From positions 1 through 6,085 of the forward strand of contig CAMLLI010000295.1 of assembly GCA_946480685.1 (NCBI GenBank): a stretch of 6,085 bases of DNA. The letters run 5' to 3'. Made by a program: the position numbers and the translations under genes. The notes beneath the pieces were generated by a model. The model was not told the DNA's origin and did not search any database. It worked only from the letters and a program-made list of their open reading frames with translations. Below, piece by piece: positions 1-6,085 of the stretch. Position 1 is the first letter of the stretch, and each line of letters starts with the position of its first letter. Source of the DNA: an uncultured Flammeovirgaceae bacterium. Lineage in GTDB: Bacteria; Bacteroidota; Bacteroidia; Cytophagales; Cyclobacteriaceae.

Positions 1-543
1 TCTCACAGGATCAACCCCGGTGGTGGGCTCGTCCAGGAACAACACCGTGGGTTTGTGAATAAGCGCGCAGCACAATGCCAGCTTTTGTTTCATACCACCT
101 GATAACTTGCCGGCCCTGCGATCTTTGAAGCGCTCGAGCTGCACATATATATCTTTAATGAGGTGATAATTTTCTTCGATTGTTGTATTGAATACCGTAG
201 CGAAGAAGTTCAGGTTTTCAGCAATAGTAAGATCCGGGTATAGGGAAAATTTACCGGGCATATACCCAACCGTATGCCTGATCTGCTGATAGTCCTTTAC
301 TATATCATGACCATCCACCAGGGCACTTCCACCGTCTGGCAGGAGTAGCGTTGTAAGCATGCGGAAGATGCTGGTTTTGCCCGCACCATCCGGTCCGATA
401 AGTCCAAACAATTCACCGTGCTCCACCATAAACGATACAGCATTTACAGCTTTTGTTTTTTCAGCACCGTATACTTTCGTCAGGTTGTCTGCAATAATAG
501 CAGGAGGGGTCATCTGTGTTGACGTAGGCTCAGTTGTATTCAT
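1..543 (-). CDS. ABC exporter ATP-binding protein, YbhF-like, C-terminus cut by window edge
   Basis: This is the nucleotide-binding subunit of an ABC exporter. It should hydrolyse ATP on the cytoplasmic side of the inner membrane to drive substrate export. My reading of the minus strand is open from an ATG at 543 to base 1 (181 codons). An in-frame ATG at 558 would add MLQYY. Numbered from 558, the ABC domain starts near residue 21 (IIADNLTKVYG). Walker A is GPDGAGKTS (55-63), the signature is LSGGMKQK (152-159), and Walker B is VLFLDEPTTGVD (172-183) with its catalytic Glu. The H-loop lies off the window. GPDGAGKT rather than GPNGAGKT is typical of the YbhF/CcmA-like drug-export ATPases. The Q-loop position reads YMPG, with no Gln. 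The gene follows the adaptor gene by 9 or 24 bases, so it is probably the fourth gene of the operon. I prefer the 543 start because the 558 extension looks unlike the family, but this is not settled. Whether a second ATPase domain is fused downstream, as in YbhF, cannot be seen. Confidence 0.9.
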   Translation of the reverse strand, partial: MNTTEPTSTQMTPPAIIADNLTKVYGAEKTKAVNAVSFMVEHGELFGLIGPDGAGKTSIFRMLTTLLLPDGGSALVDGHDIVKDYQQIRHTVGYMPGKFSLYPDLTIAENLNFFATVFNTTIEENYHLIKDIYVQLERFKDRRAGKLSGGMKQKLALCCALIHKPTVLFLDEPTTGVDPVR

Positions 544-567
544 ATAGTATTGTAACATAACCCGCGG

Positions 568-1455
568 TTAGAACTTTACTTCACCGTACATGCCGATCTT
601 AAGCTTGCCATCATTCTTTACTTTGATCTTGGTGGCGTATACCAGGTTCGCGCGTTCATCTTTGGTCTGAATGGTTTTAGGCGTAAACTCTGCCTTGTCG
701 CTGATCCACACAACGGTACCGGTATACGTTGTATACTCTCCGTCTTTTGCATCTATGAGTACCTGTACCGGCTGATTCAGTTTTACCTGTGCAAACTGAT
801 CGCCCGTGATATAGGCCCGCAGTATAATTTGCGAGAGATCAGCAACTTTATACAGCGGCTTTCCGTTCGCAGCCATTTCGTTGGCCTCTGCATATTTGGT
901 GAGCACAGTACCGGTAACCGGATTTACAATTCTACATTTCTCAAGCTGATCATTCAATTGTTCTATCTGAACCGTAAGGGGCAATGTTTCTTCACTCAGA
1001 CTTGCTGACGTTATACGCAGTGACGACCGTTGTCCTTCAATCTGTTTGTTGATGATGGCAATCTGTGCATTGGCATCGTCCAGTTGTTTTTGTGTGACGG
1101 CATCAGCTTTCAGCAGATTGGTTATGCGCTGTTGTTCACGATGTGCCTGTTTCAGTTGTTCTTGCAATGCTGCGATTTGAGTGGCTACATCAGGCCGCTT
1201 GCTGAGCACCGCCTGTATTTGTGCCTGCAATTGTTTTTTGCTCAGGTGTAGCTGCACGCTGTCGATGCTGCCTATATATTGTCCGGCCTGTAGCACTTCG
1301 CCTTCTTCGAGGTTAAACGCTTGGATGAGTCCGGAAGCCTCAGCGGATACAATGATCTCAGTGGCTTCGAATGTTCCGGAGGCATCGTAGCGATTGCTGT
1401 TTCCGCTGCACGATGCCAGCAGCAGGGTAGTGGAGATGAAGAGTATATGTTTCAT
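568..1455 (-). CDS. HlyD/YbhG-like periplasmic adaptor (membrane fusion) lipoprotein
   Basis: This is the periplasmic adaptor that joins an inner-membrane ABC exporter to a TolC-type channel; 295 residues. The N-terminus MKHILFISTTLLLASCSG is a lipoprotein signal with lipobox LLAS-C, so Cys16 should be lipidated. The next segment (about 27-65, ASGLIQAFNLEEGEVLQAGQ) is the first half of the lipoyl/barrel-sandwich domain. Residues about 68-173 form a long Gln-rich coiled-coil hairpin. At its tip, R110, L114 and T121 (RITNLLKADAVTQKQLD) match the Arg-Leu-Ser/Thr pattern that adaptors use to dock on TolC. The second lipoyl half (RIVNPVTGTVLTKYAEANE, 175-193) and a beta-barrel domain follow, ending in KIGMYGEVKF. 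The frame stays open upstream to an ATG at 1533, but that start would overlap the channel gene by 58 bases and bury the signal peptide, so the ATG at 1455 is chosen. The gap to the channel gene is 20 bases. EmrA-like and YbhG-like assignments are both possible; YbhG-like fits the ABC neighbour better. Confidence 0.92.
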   Translation of the reverse strand: MKHILFISTTLLLASCSGNSNRYDASGTFEATEIIVSAEASGLIQAFNLEEGEVLQAGQYIGSIDSVQLHLSKKQLQAQIQAVLSKRPDVATQIAALQEQLKQAHREQQRITNLLKADAVTQKQLDDANAQIAIINKQIEGQRSSLRITSASLSEETLPLTVQIEQLNDQLEKCRIVNPVTGTVLTKYAEANEMAANGKPLYKVADLSQIILRAYITGDQFAQVKLNQPVQVLIDAKDGEYTTYTGTVVWISDKAEFTPKTIQTKDERANLVYATKIKVKNDGKLKIGMYGEVKF

Positions 1456-1475
1456 GGTATGTGGTGATTTTACGT

Positions 1476-2762
1476 TTAGTTTTTGCCTAGCCCGCCCGTT
1501 GTAGTCTGGTGATTGTACTGCGCGAGCAGCCATTGGATCTCGTGCAGTATCCTGGTTTGTCGGGCCTGATCTTCGGCATTTACCTCGCGCAGGTAATCGT
1601 TGCTGGTGATAACACCGTTTTCAAGTTGAGCGGCTGATGCCTTTTTAACACTTTCACGAAGCGCGGTGATCTGGCCATCAGACGCAAGTAAATTTTGTAG
1701 TCGCGTAATGTCTGCATGTTGTTGACGGCTCGCCAGGTTGGTATTGAACAGGAAAGTCTCACGTTGCAGGCCAATCGTTCTGCGCGAATTGTCCAATAGT
1801 GCTTTCTCTTTCTTCAGGGTATAGAGTCCTCCCAGCGACCAGCTTAATCGCACACCCCCGATATAGTATGCTTCAAAATCGTTGCTCAGCATATTGAGTG
1901 CAGGTCGTCCGTAACCACCCTGCACAAACAAACTCAGCTTCGGATTATTCTTTACCTGCAGTTGCTGGTATTGTGCATCTATACTTTTGTTTTGATAATC
2001 ATAGAGTGATAACTCAGGCCGTGTTACTTCATTGCTGATCGTAAGCTGTTGTGGCCGGGTAAGCACTGTATTTTCATTCAGCGGCTGATTGATGAACATC
2101 CCCAGCATTTCAAGATACGCCAGGCGTGTGGCCAACAGCTCCGTTGTGCGTTGATTCGCTTTGAGTAATTCTGCTTTCAAAGCATCGGCATTGCTTTTAA
2201 AGGCTGTACCGTTGTCAATAGATGCCTGTGTTTTGCGGATACCGAGTTGCAGATCGCTTTGCAACAGTTCGTTCTGGCGAAGCTGTTCATCGGTAGTCAG
2301 TATACCAAAGTATAACTGGTTAATGCGTTCTTTTAAACTATATAGCTCTACCGCGAGCTTCTGTTCTTCTACTTTTGCATTTACTTCGTGCGCATACTTT
2401 TGCTGCCGGATGGCACCGCCATCATATATAGTCTGGTTTACCTCTGCATATACCTTGTATTGGTCTTTACTCAGTTGAGGCACTTCGGCACCCGGTAAAG
2501 CCATTGGCACTTGTGTTACAGCGGATTGATAGGTAGCCTGACCGTTGATGCTGAGCTGGGGCAGGTATCCTTTCATCGCATTGTCGATGGAGTATGCTTT
2601 ACTTTTTTCGATGAGGTCTCGCTGTTTTGCCAGGGGGTAATTCTGCTCAGCCCATGTATAGCACGCTTCAATCGTGAGGCTGTCGTTTCGCTGCGCTTCT
2701 GCGGTATAGCTACACAGAAACAGCAGCCACAGAAATACGGGGATAGGATATTGTTTAACCAT
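1476..2762 (-). CDS. TolC-family outer-membrane efflux channel
   Basis: This is the outer-membrane exit duct of the exporter, expected to form a trimeric beta-barrel with a periplasmic alpha-helical tunnel; 428 residues, normal for the outer-membrane efflux protein family. A signal peptide covers residues 1-23, with likely cleavage after AEA before Gln24. The Cys at 17 is not a good lipobox because Leu precedes it. Two structural repeats can be followed. The first has helix 28-64, barrel strands near 66-80 (GYLPQLSINGQATYQ) and 101-115 (VNQTIYDGG), then helices to about 225. The second has helix 250-271, strands near 274-285 (PKLSLFVQGGYG) and 299-310 (YYIGGVRLSWSL), then helices with the family-typical ENGVITSNDYLREVNAEDQAR region. 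The leader before the ATG is A-rich with no Shine-Dalgarno sequence. It carries the proposed repressor operator 18 bases upstream of the start. The channel belongs to the same transcription unit as the adaptor and ATPase, unlike E. coli where tolC is unlinked. Confidence 0.95.
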   Translation of the reverse strand: MVKQYPIPVFLWLLFLCSYTAEAQRNDSLTIEACYTWAEQNYPLAKQRDLIEKSKAYSIDNAMKGYLPQLSINGQATYQSAVTQVPMALPGAEVPQLSKDQYKVYAEVNQTIYDGGAIRQQKYAHEVNAKVEEQKLAVELYSLKERINQLYFGILTTDEQLRQNELLQSDLQLGIRKTQASIDNGTAFKSNADALKAELLKANQRTTELLATRLAYLEMLGMFINQPLNENTVLTRPQQLTISNEVTRPELSLYDYQNKSIDAQYQQLQVKNNPKLSLFVQGGYGRPALNMLSNDFEAYYIGGVRLSWSLGGLYTLKKEKALLDNSRRTIGLQRETFLFNTNLASRQQHADITRLQNLLASDGQITALRESVKKASAAQLENGVITSNDYLREVNAEDQARQTRILHEIQWLLAQYNHQTTTGGLGKN

Positions 2763-2767
2763 CTTTT

Positions 2768-2783
2768 TTAATTATTTGATTTA
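2768..2783 (-). promoter_or_regulatory. Degraded second copy of the putative TetR operator before the channel gene
   Basis: Read on the minus strand this is TAAATCAAATAATTAA. It matches the 16-base operator TTAATCAAATGATTAA at 14 of 16 positions and is shifted 13 bases toward the start codon, overlapping the primary site by three bases. It ends 5 bases before the ATG. A second repressor dimer, or a wider footprint, could use it. The region is extremely A/T-rich, so some similarity is expected by chance. Confidence 0.4.
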
Positions 2784-2796
2784 ATCATTTGATTAA
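2781..2796 (-). promoter_or_regulatory. Putative TetR operator upstream of the channel gene
   Basis: This is an inverted repeat with 7-base arms and a 2-base centre: TTAATCA, two bases, TGATTAA. On the minus strand it is identical over 16 bases to the site at 3491-3506 in front of the repressor gene. It sits in the 51-base gap between the repressor stop codon and the channel ATG. Binding here could block transcription entering the exporter genes. I found no convincing separate -33/-7 promoter in this gap, so the exporter genes may rely partly on read-through from the repressor promoter. Confidence 0.6.
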
Positions 2797-2813
2797 TTTT
2801 TCTCTAAAAAAAT

Positions 2814-3428
2814 TTAGCGCGCCTTCATCAGGGCTTTTACCCAAAGCGGAATCAGCGCTTTTCGTTCTTCCATCATATTCTGAAAACCTTTTGTACTCAG
2901 GTTGCCAGCGTCCTGAAGGACAGGTTTAGCAATGAATGGAAAGAGTATCATCCCCAGCAGACTGATGACAAAGTGCAGGGGATTTATATCCGGCCGCTTC
3001 TCTTTGATCTGCTTCACAAAGTGTGATTCCTGGATAAGCTTAACAGCCTGTATCTTTCCTGCAAATCGGTCCGGATTATTCCGTATCTCGCTCATTACAA
3101 AAAGCGGCAGATCCGGATTTTCCATCAGCATCGATATATAGTTGCCGGCCGCTACTTCAATTTTTTTCTCGAGTGTAGTGCTGGTGTCATTTAGAATTGG
3201 TGCAATGATCCCGAAGAGCTTCTGAACTTTCTCCATCATCACAATTTCAAAAAGCTTCTCCTTGCTGCGGAAATAGTAATTCAGTAAAGCCAGGTTCAGT
3301 CCCGCTTCTTCTGCTATATCGCGTGTGCGTGTGGCAGCATATCCTTTCTTCATAAACACTTTCCGGGCAGCTTCCTTGATTTTCTCTTCGGTAGTGATGT
3401 CCGGTTCTACTATCTTCTTTCTCGGCAT
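2814..3428 (-). CDS. TetR/AcrR-family transcriptional repressor
   Basis: This is a DNA-binding ligand-responsive regulator, probably repressing itself and the exporter operon downstream; 204 residues from the ATG at 3428. The N-terminal TetR domain is clear: helix 1 EEKIKEAARKVFMKKGY (14-30), then a helix-turn-helix (about 34-53) with TRTRDIAEEAGLNLALLNYYF and the hallmark YFRSKEKLF (52-60). The rest (about 65-204) is an alpha-helical ligand-binding and dimerisation domain of no specific type I can name. The ligand is unknown. The frame stays open to an ATG at 3485, but that codon falls inside the candidate -33 promoter element and would add 19 untypical residues, so 3428 is preferred. The stop is 51 bases before the channel gene. 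The layout recalls E. coli CecR, which controls ybhGFSR, but similarity to CecR beyond the TetR domain is not evident by eye. Confidence 0.93.
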   Translation of the reverse strand: MPRKKIVEPDITTEEKIKEAARKVFMKKGYAATRTRDIAEEAGLNLALLNYYFRSKEKLFEIVMMEKVQKLFGIIAPILNDTSTTLEKKIEVAAGNYISMLMENPDLPLFVMSEIRNNPDRFAGKIQAVKLIQESHFVKQIKEKRPDINPLHFVISLLGMILFPFIAKPVLQDAGNLSTKGFQNMMEERKALIPLWVKALMKAR

Positions 3429-3455
3429 ATAACTGTTGTGTTCTCTGATACGGGG

Positions 3456-3486
3456 TAAATGTAACGGTGTTTCGTTTTTGATCAAA
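3456..3486 (-). promoter_or_regulatory. Candidate Bacteroidota-type promoter of the repressor gene
   Basis: On the minus strand, TTTG (3486-3483) is followed after 19 bases by TACATTTA (3463-3456). This is close to the Bacteroidota primary sigma pattern of TTG, 17-23 bases, then TAnnTTTG, with only the last base of the -7 element differing. Transcription would begin near 3449, giving a leader of about 20 bases before the ATG at 3428. The proposed operator abuts the -33 element on its upstream side and the degraded copy overlaps it, which suits repression. The assignment comes from pattern matching only. Confidence 0.5.
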
Positions 3487-3493
3487 GTTTTTA
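3478..3493 (-). promoter_or_regulatory. Degraded second copy of the putative TetR operator at the repressor promoter
   Basis: Read on the plus strand this is TTGATCAAAGTTTTTA, matching the 16-base operator at 11 of 16 positions and offset from it by exactly 13 bases, toward the repressor gene. It contains the perfect 10-base palindrome TTTGATCAAA (from 3477) and covers the candidate -33 element. The match is weak alone; its weight comes from having the same offset and direction as the degraded copy before the channel gene. Confidence 0.3.
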
Positions 3494-3509
3494 ATCAAAT
3501 GATTAAAAA
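3488..3509. promoter_or_regulatory. Putative TetR operator upstream of the repressor gene
   Basis: This is a perfect inverted repeat with 10-base arms around a 2-base AA centre: TTTTTAATCA and TGATTAAAAA. Its 16-base core (3491-3506) recurs, inverted, before the channel gene. It lies 59 bases upstream of the repressor ATG, just beyond the candidate -33 element, and 185 bases upstream of the divergent large gene. The size and symmetry fit a TetR dimer site and suggest autorepression. The site is A/T-only except for one C/G pair per core, so protein binding is inferred, not shown. Confidence 0.65.
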
Positions 3510-3694
3510 TGGACTTAAAGTGTGTGATTTAGTCATCGAACCGAAAGGCGGCTTATCAACATATTTGTCTTGGGAAACGGTGGTCATGACCGATTTGATG
3601 AAAAAGAATGTGCCGCATTGTAGAAAATATTACCGCATCACGGGAATTAAAATGACCCGTTCGTCAGTTTTAGAGATACGTTTTACTTTTACAA

Positions 3695-6052
3695 ATGGAA
3701 GAAATTTTACTCCAAACAAATGACGCTGCACTCGTTCCGGCCCAGACGAGTGGCACGTTATCCTTTAATCCCTTTTTAGAATATTTGAAGAAACGTTTGC
3801 AGCGCGAACGCACGGTCAAAACAGAATACTATCGTCATATCATTGAGCGCTTTACGGAAAATCCAACGTGGAAAACCGGACTGCCCGTGCACGATCTCGC
3901 GGCCTACAAAGAGCTGTTTGAAATTGTATATTTCGTGTTAACGCCCCTGGCAGCTGACGACCAGGAAACCATGTGGGGCCTGAGTACACCGGTACCAACC
4001 ACTTTGTTCTATAGTACGGAAAGTCTCTCGAGGTTCTTCGCTGATAATAACACTACGAAAGAACCTTCAGGCGCAGGCTCTGAAAATTGCAAGGTGAGCA
4101 AAGACATGCAGTTTATGTATGGCCTCGTGCTCGAGCGTTTCTATAACATTTCATCACTGGCCAAGAGCGATACGGTTTATTCGTATACCAACTCCGTTAC
4201 CGGGCTTTCTCGTTTTTACAAGGTTCATGTTGACACACAGTTTGTTGATATTCGTGTGAATGGTGAGTTGCCTGAATTGGACTATGATGTTCTGGCTACC
4301 TATCTGCATGATGGCACCGGCTCCGAAGCATTGATATGTCGCCTGAAGAAGATGCTGCCCCTGGACAGTTTTATCTTCGAAGGCTTTACCGTTATAACAC
4401 TGACCGATGTTACCGCGCAGCATTCTCTTGACAAGATCCGTGAGATCATGGTGCATCATTCCTATAGCAACGATCAGTACCTTGAAATCTCGCAGGCACT
4501 CAAAACGATCGCAGGTAATGAACATATTGAGTTCAGACTCGTGCCGATCATTGGCGTTAACGGTAAATCTACATTTGCTTCGAACGAAGAGTGTATACAA
4601 AGTATATTGATGAACGCGTTGCAGGAGTCTGGTATTACAGAAGAAGCCTTCAACGTGTTCCTGCAGAAGTACCAGCGCAATCCCCGTATACTGGTATACA
4701 ACGGTATATCATCCGAAGAAAAAGCAGATGATGGTTTTCTTCGGATCTTAAAGAAGACCGCGGTTGAATCATACGCTCTGCTGCCGGTATATTATCACAG
4801 CGAACTTACCGGTGTACTTGAAATATACTCTGAAAAGGAGATCCTGTTTGATGAGCGTCTGTTCTCGAAAGTACAGACAGCCATACCGTTGATAGCCCAG
4901 TTGCTCAAGTTTACCCGCGATGAATTCCAGGCACAGCTTTCGAATGTTATTCGCGACAAGTTTACATCGCTGCAGCCTGCGGTGCAATGGCGATTCAATG
5001 AAGTTGCCTGGCATTACCTGCAACGTAATTTCACCGATCTGAGCAACCCCGAGATCGAAGAGATTCGTTTCGAAAATGTATACCCGCTGTACGGAGCCAT
5101 TGATATACGCAACTCTACGAGCGAACGGAACCGTGCAATCCATGAGGATATTAAAAGTCAATTGACGCTCCTGCAGGATACTTTATTTGCGCTGAGATCA
5201 ATAGATGAAAGCCATACGAATGCCGATGGTACGATGGACGAGGAGTGTACACGCTGGAAGGAGCAGATCGATGGCTATTTCACTTCACGTGACGAAATTG
5301 CCCTGAACAATTTTCTGGAAACGGAAGTACATCCATATTTACTCGAGGTGCAGGAGTCGTATCCCGAAGCGCGTGCCATGGTAAGCCGTTATCTCAATGC
5401 CATCGATGAACGGGAGGGAGCAGCCTTTAAAAATCGTTCGGAGCTTGAGACATCCCTGCAACTGATTAATACAAAACTGAACCAGTACTTTGATGTAGCA
5501 CAAAAGATGCTGCAGGTTGAGTATCCGTTTTACTTCGAAAAATTCCGTACGGACGGGATCGAGTATGATCTGTATATAGGACAGTCGATTGCTCCTGATA
5601 AGCCGTTCGAGGCAGCGCATCTGAAGCGACTTCGTCAATGGCAATTACAGTCTATGGCAGAGATAGCGAGGCTCACGCAACGCCTGTTGCCGCAGATGCC
5701 GCGACACCTGCATACAACACAACTCATCTTTGTACACGCACGTGCTATTGACATAACCTTCCGAAACGATGAAAGACGCTTTGATGTGGAAGGTGCGTAT
5801 AACATTCGCTATGAAGTGATCAAGAAGCGTATTGACAAAGTTCTGATCAAAGATACACGCGAACGTCTTACACAACCCGGCAAGATTGCCATTGTATATT
5901 TCAATCAGCAGGAAGCGCAGGAGTATGTTGGATATATTCGTGAACTACAGCAACAAGGTTTGCTGGACGACAGTCTTGAATACCTCGAGCTGGAAGAATT
6001 ACAAGGCGTGAACCGGCTGAAGGCTTTGCGGGTAGGTGTAAAATATCATTAA
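3695..6052 (+). CDS. Large GAF-like domain protein of unknown function
   Basis: A 785-residue protein with no signal peptide or membrane segment, so probably cytoplasmic. I recognise it only as similar in style to large GAF-domain-containing proteins of Chitinophagaceae-like bacteria. Residues about 260-405 are the likely GAF-like sensor segment. Its end, ALLPVYYHSELTGVLEIYSE (361-380) followed by a helix through LIAQLLKF, has the strand-turn-strand-helix pattern of GAF domains. Residues 1-240 are unassigned; they start with helices and include a patch at 159-176 (DTVYSYTNSVTGLSRFYK). After the GAF segment comes a helical linker, then PLYGAIDIRNSTSERN (464-479), then long helices (480-665) and an alpha/beta C-terminus. 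No kinase, cyclase, phosphodiesterase or DNA-binding domain is evident. The start ATG at 3695 has an A/T-rich leader and no Shine-Dalgarno sequence. No clear promoter was found in the 185 bases between the operator and this gene. It is divergent from the exporter operon, and a link to it is speculative. Confidence 0.85.
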   Translation: MEEILLQTNDAALVPAQTSGTLSFNPFLEYLKKRLQRERTVKTEYYRHIIERFTENPTWKTGLPVHDLAAYKELFEIVYFVLTPLAADDQETMWGLSTPVPTTLFYSTESLSRFFADNNTTKEPSGAGSENCKVSKDMQFMYGLVLERFYNISSLAKSDTVYSYTNSVTGLSRFYKVHVDTQFVDIRVNGELPELDYDVLATYLHDGTGSEALICRLKKMLPLDSFIFEGFTVITLTDVTAQHSLDKIREIMVHHSYSNDQYLEISQALKTIAGNEHIEFRLVPIIGVNGKSTFASNEECIQSILMNALQESGITEEAFNVFLQKYQRNPRILVYNGISSEEKADDGFLRILKKTAVESYALLPVYYHSELTGVLEIYSEKEILFDERLFSKVQTAIPLIAQLLKFTRDEFQAQLSNVIRDKFTSLQPAVQWRFNEVAWHYLQRNFTDLSNPEIEEIRFENVYPLYGAIDIRNSTSERNRAIHEDIKSQLTLLQDTLFALRSIDESHTNADGTMDEECTRWKEQIDGYFTSRDEIALNNFLETEVHPYLLEVQESYPEARAMVSRYLNAIDEREGAAFKNRSELETSLQLINTKLNQYFDVAQKMLQVEYPFYFEKFRTDGIEYDLYIGQSIAPDKPFEAAHLKRLRQWQLQSMAEIARLTQRLLPQMPRHLHTTQLIFVHARAIDITFRNDERRFDVEGAYNIRYEVIKKRIDKVLIKDTRERLTQPGKIAIVYFNQQEAQEYVGYIRELQQQGLLDDSLEYLELEELQGVNRLKALRVGVKYH

Positions 6053-6085
6053 TACAATCACAATCACTACGTAACTAAAATATCC

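Noticed and set aside
1456..1533. N-terminal extension of the adaptor reading frame to an ATG at 1533
   Set aside because: It overlaps the end of the channel gene and would place 26 residues before an otherwise perfect lipoprotein signal peptide.
2763..2813. Possible intrinsic terminator between the repressor and channel genes
   Set aside because: The inverted repeat there is almost entirely A/T with no GC-rich stem, so it suits an operator better than a terminator.
3582..3591. Perfect 10-base palindrome GGTCATGACC between the operator and the large gene
   Set aside because: Several such palindromes are expected by chance in 6 kb, there is no second copy, and no promoter element is nearby.
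3436..3723. Plus-strand 95-codon frame across the divergent intergenic region
   Set aside because: It runs through the operator and candidate promoter, overlaps the starts of both flanking genes, and its translation resembles no protein.
4154..4600. Minus-strand 148-codon frame inside the large GAF-like gene
   Set aside because: It lies wholly antisense to a convincing gene and shows no domain, signal or start context of its own; the same holds for the other antisense frames in this gene.
4170..5090. Frequent GTATAC hexamers, also seen in the adaptor and ATPase genes
   Set aside because: They mostly come from Val-Tyr and Tyr-Thr codon pairs, with no regular spacing, so codon choice explains them.
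6053..6085. Tail after the large gene, checked for a terminator
   Set aside because: No stem-loop or T-run is visible in the 33 bases available.

Overview
The window looks like chromosomal DNA from a member of the Bacteroidota, probably near the Chitinophagaceae. This is inferred from moderate GC content, A/T-rich leaders without Shine-Dalgarno sequences, a candidate promoter of the Bacteroidota type (TTG, 19 bases, TAnnTTT-like) and the style of the encoded proteins. No RNA gene, insertion sequence, CRISPR array or phage gene was seen.

Positions 1-3428 hold four genes on the minus strand, read from right to left: a TetR-family repressor (2814-3428), a TolC-like outer-membrane channel (1476-2762), a lipoprotein HlyD-like periplasmic adaptor (568-1455), and the ATPase of an ABC exporter (from 543 or 558, cut by the left edge). 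The gaps between them are 51, 20 and 9-24 bases, so they probably form an operon for a three-part drug or solute exporter. The gene content resembles the E. coli cecR-ybhGFSR system, with the channel gene added to the operon. The membrane permease genes would be expected just beyond the left edge.

The most informative non-coding signal is one 16-base near-palindrome, TTAATCAAATGATTAA. It occurs upstream of the repressor gene (3491-3506) and, in the opposite orientation, just before the channel gene (2781-2796). At each place a degraded copy lies 13 bases closer to the gene. These are strong candidates for the TetR operators and suggest that the repressor controls both itself and the exporter genes.

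After a 266-base divergent intergenic region, positions 3695-6052 on the plus strand encode a 785-residue soluble protein. It has a probable GAF-like sensor segment in the middle and long flanking regions that I cannot assign. Its function is unknown. It may share the control region with the repressor gene, but nothing in the sequence proves a functional link. The last 33 bases (6053-6085) hold nothing I can recognise.
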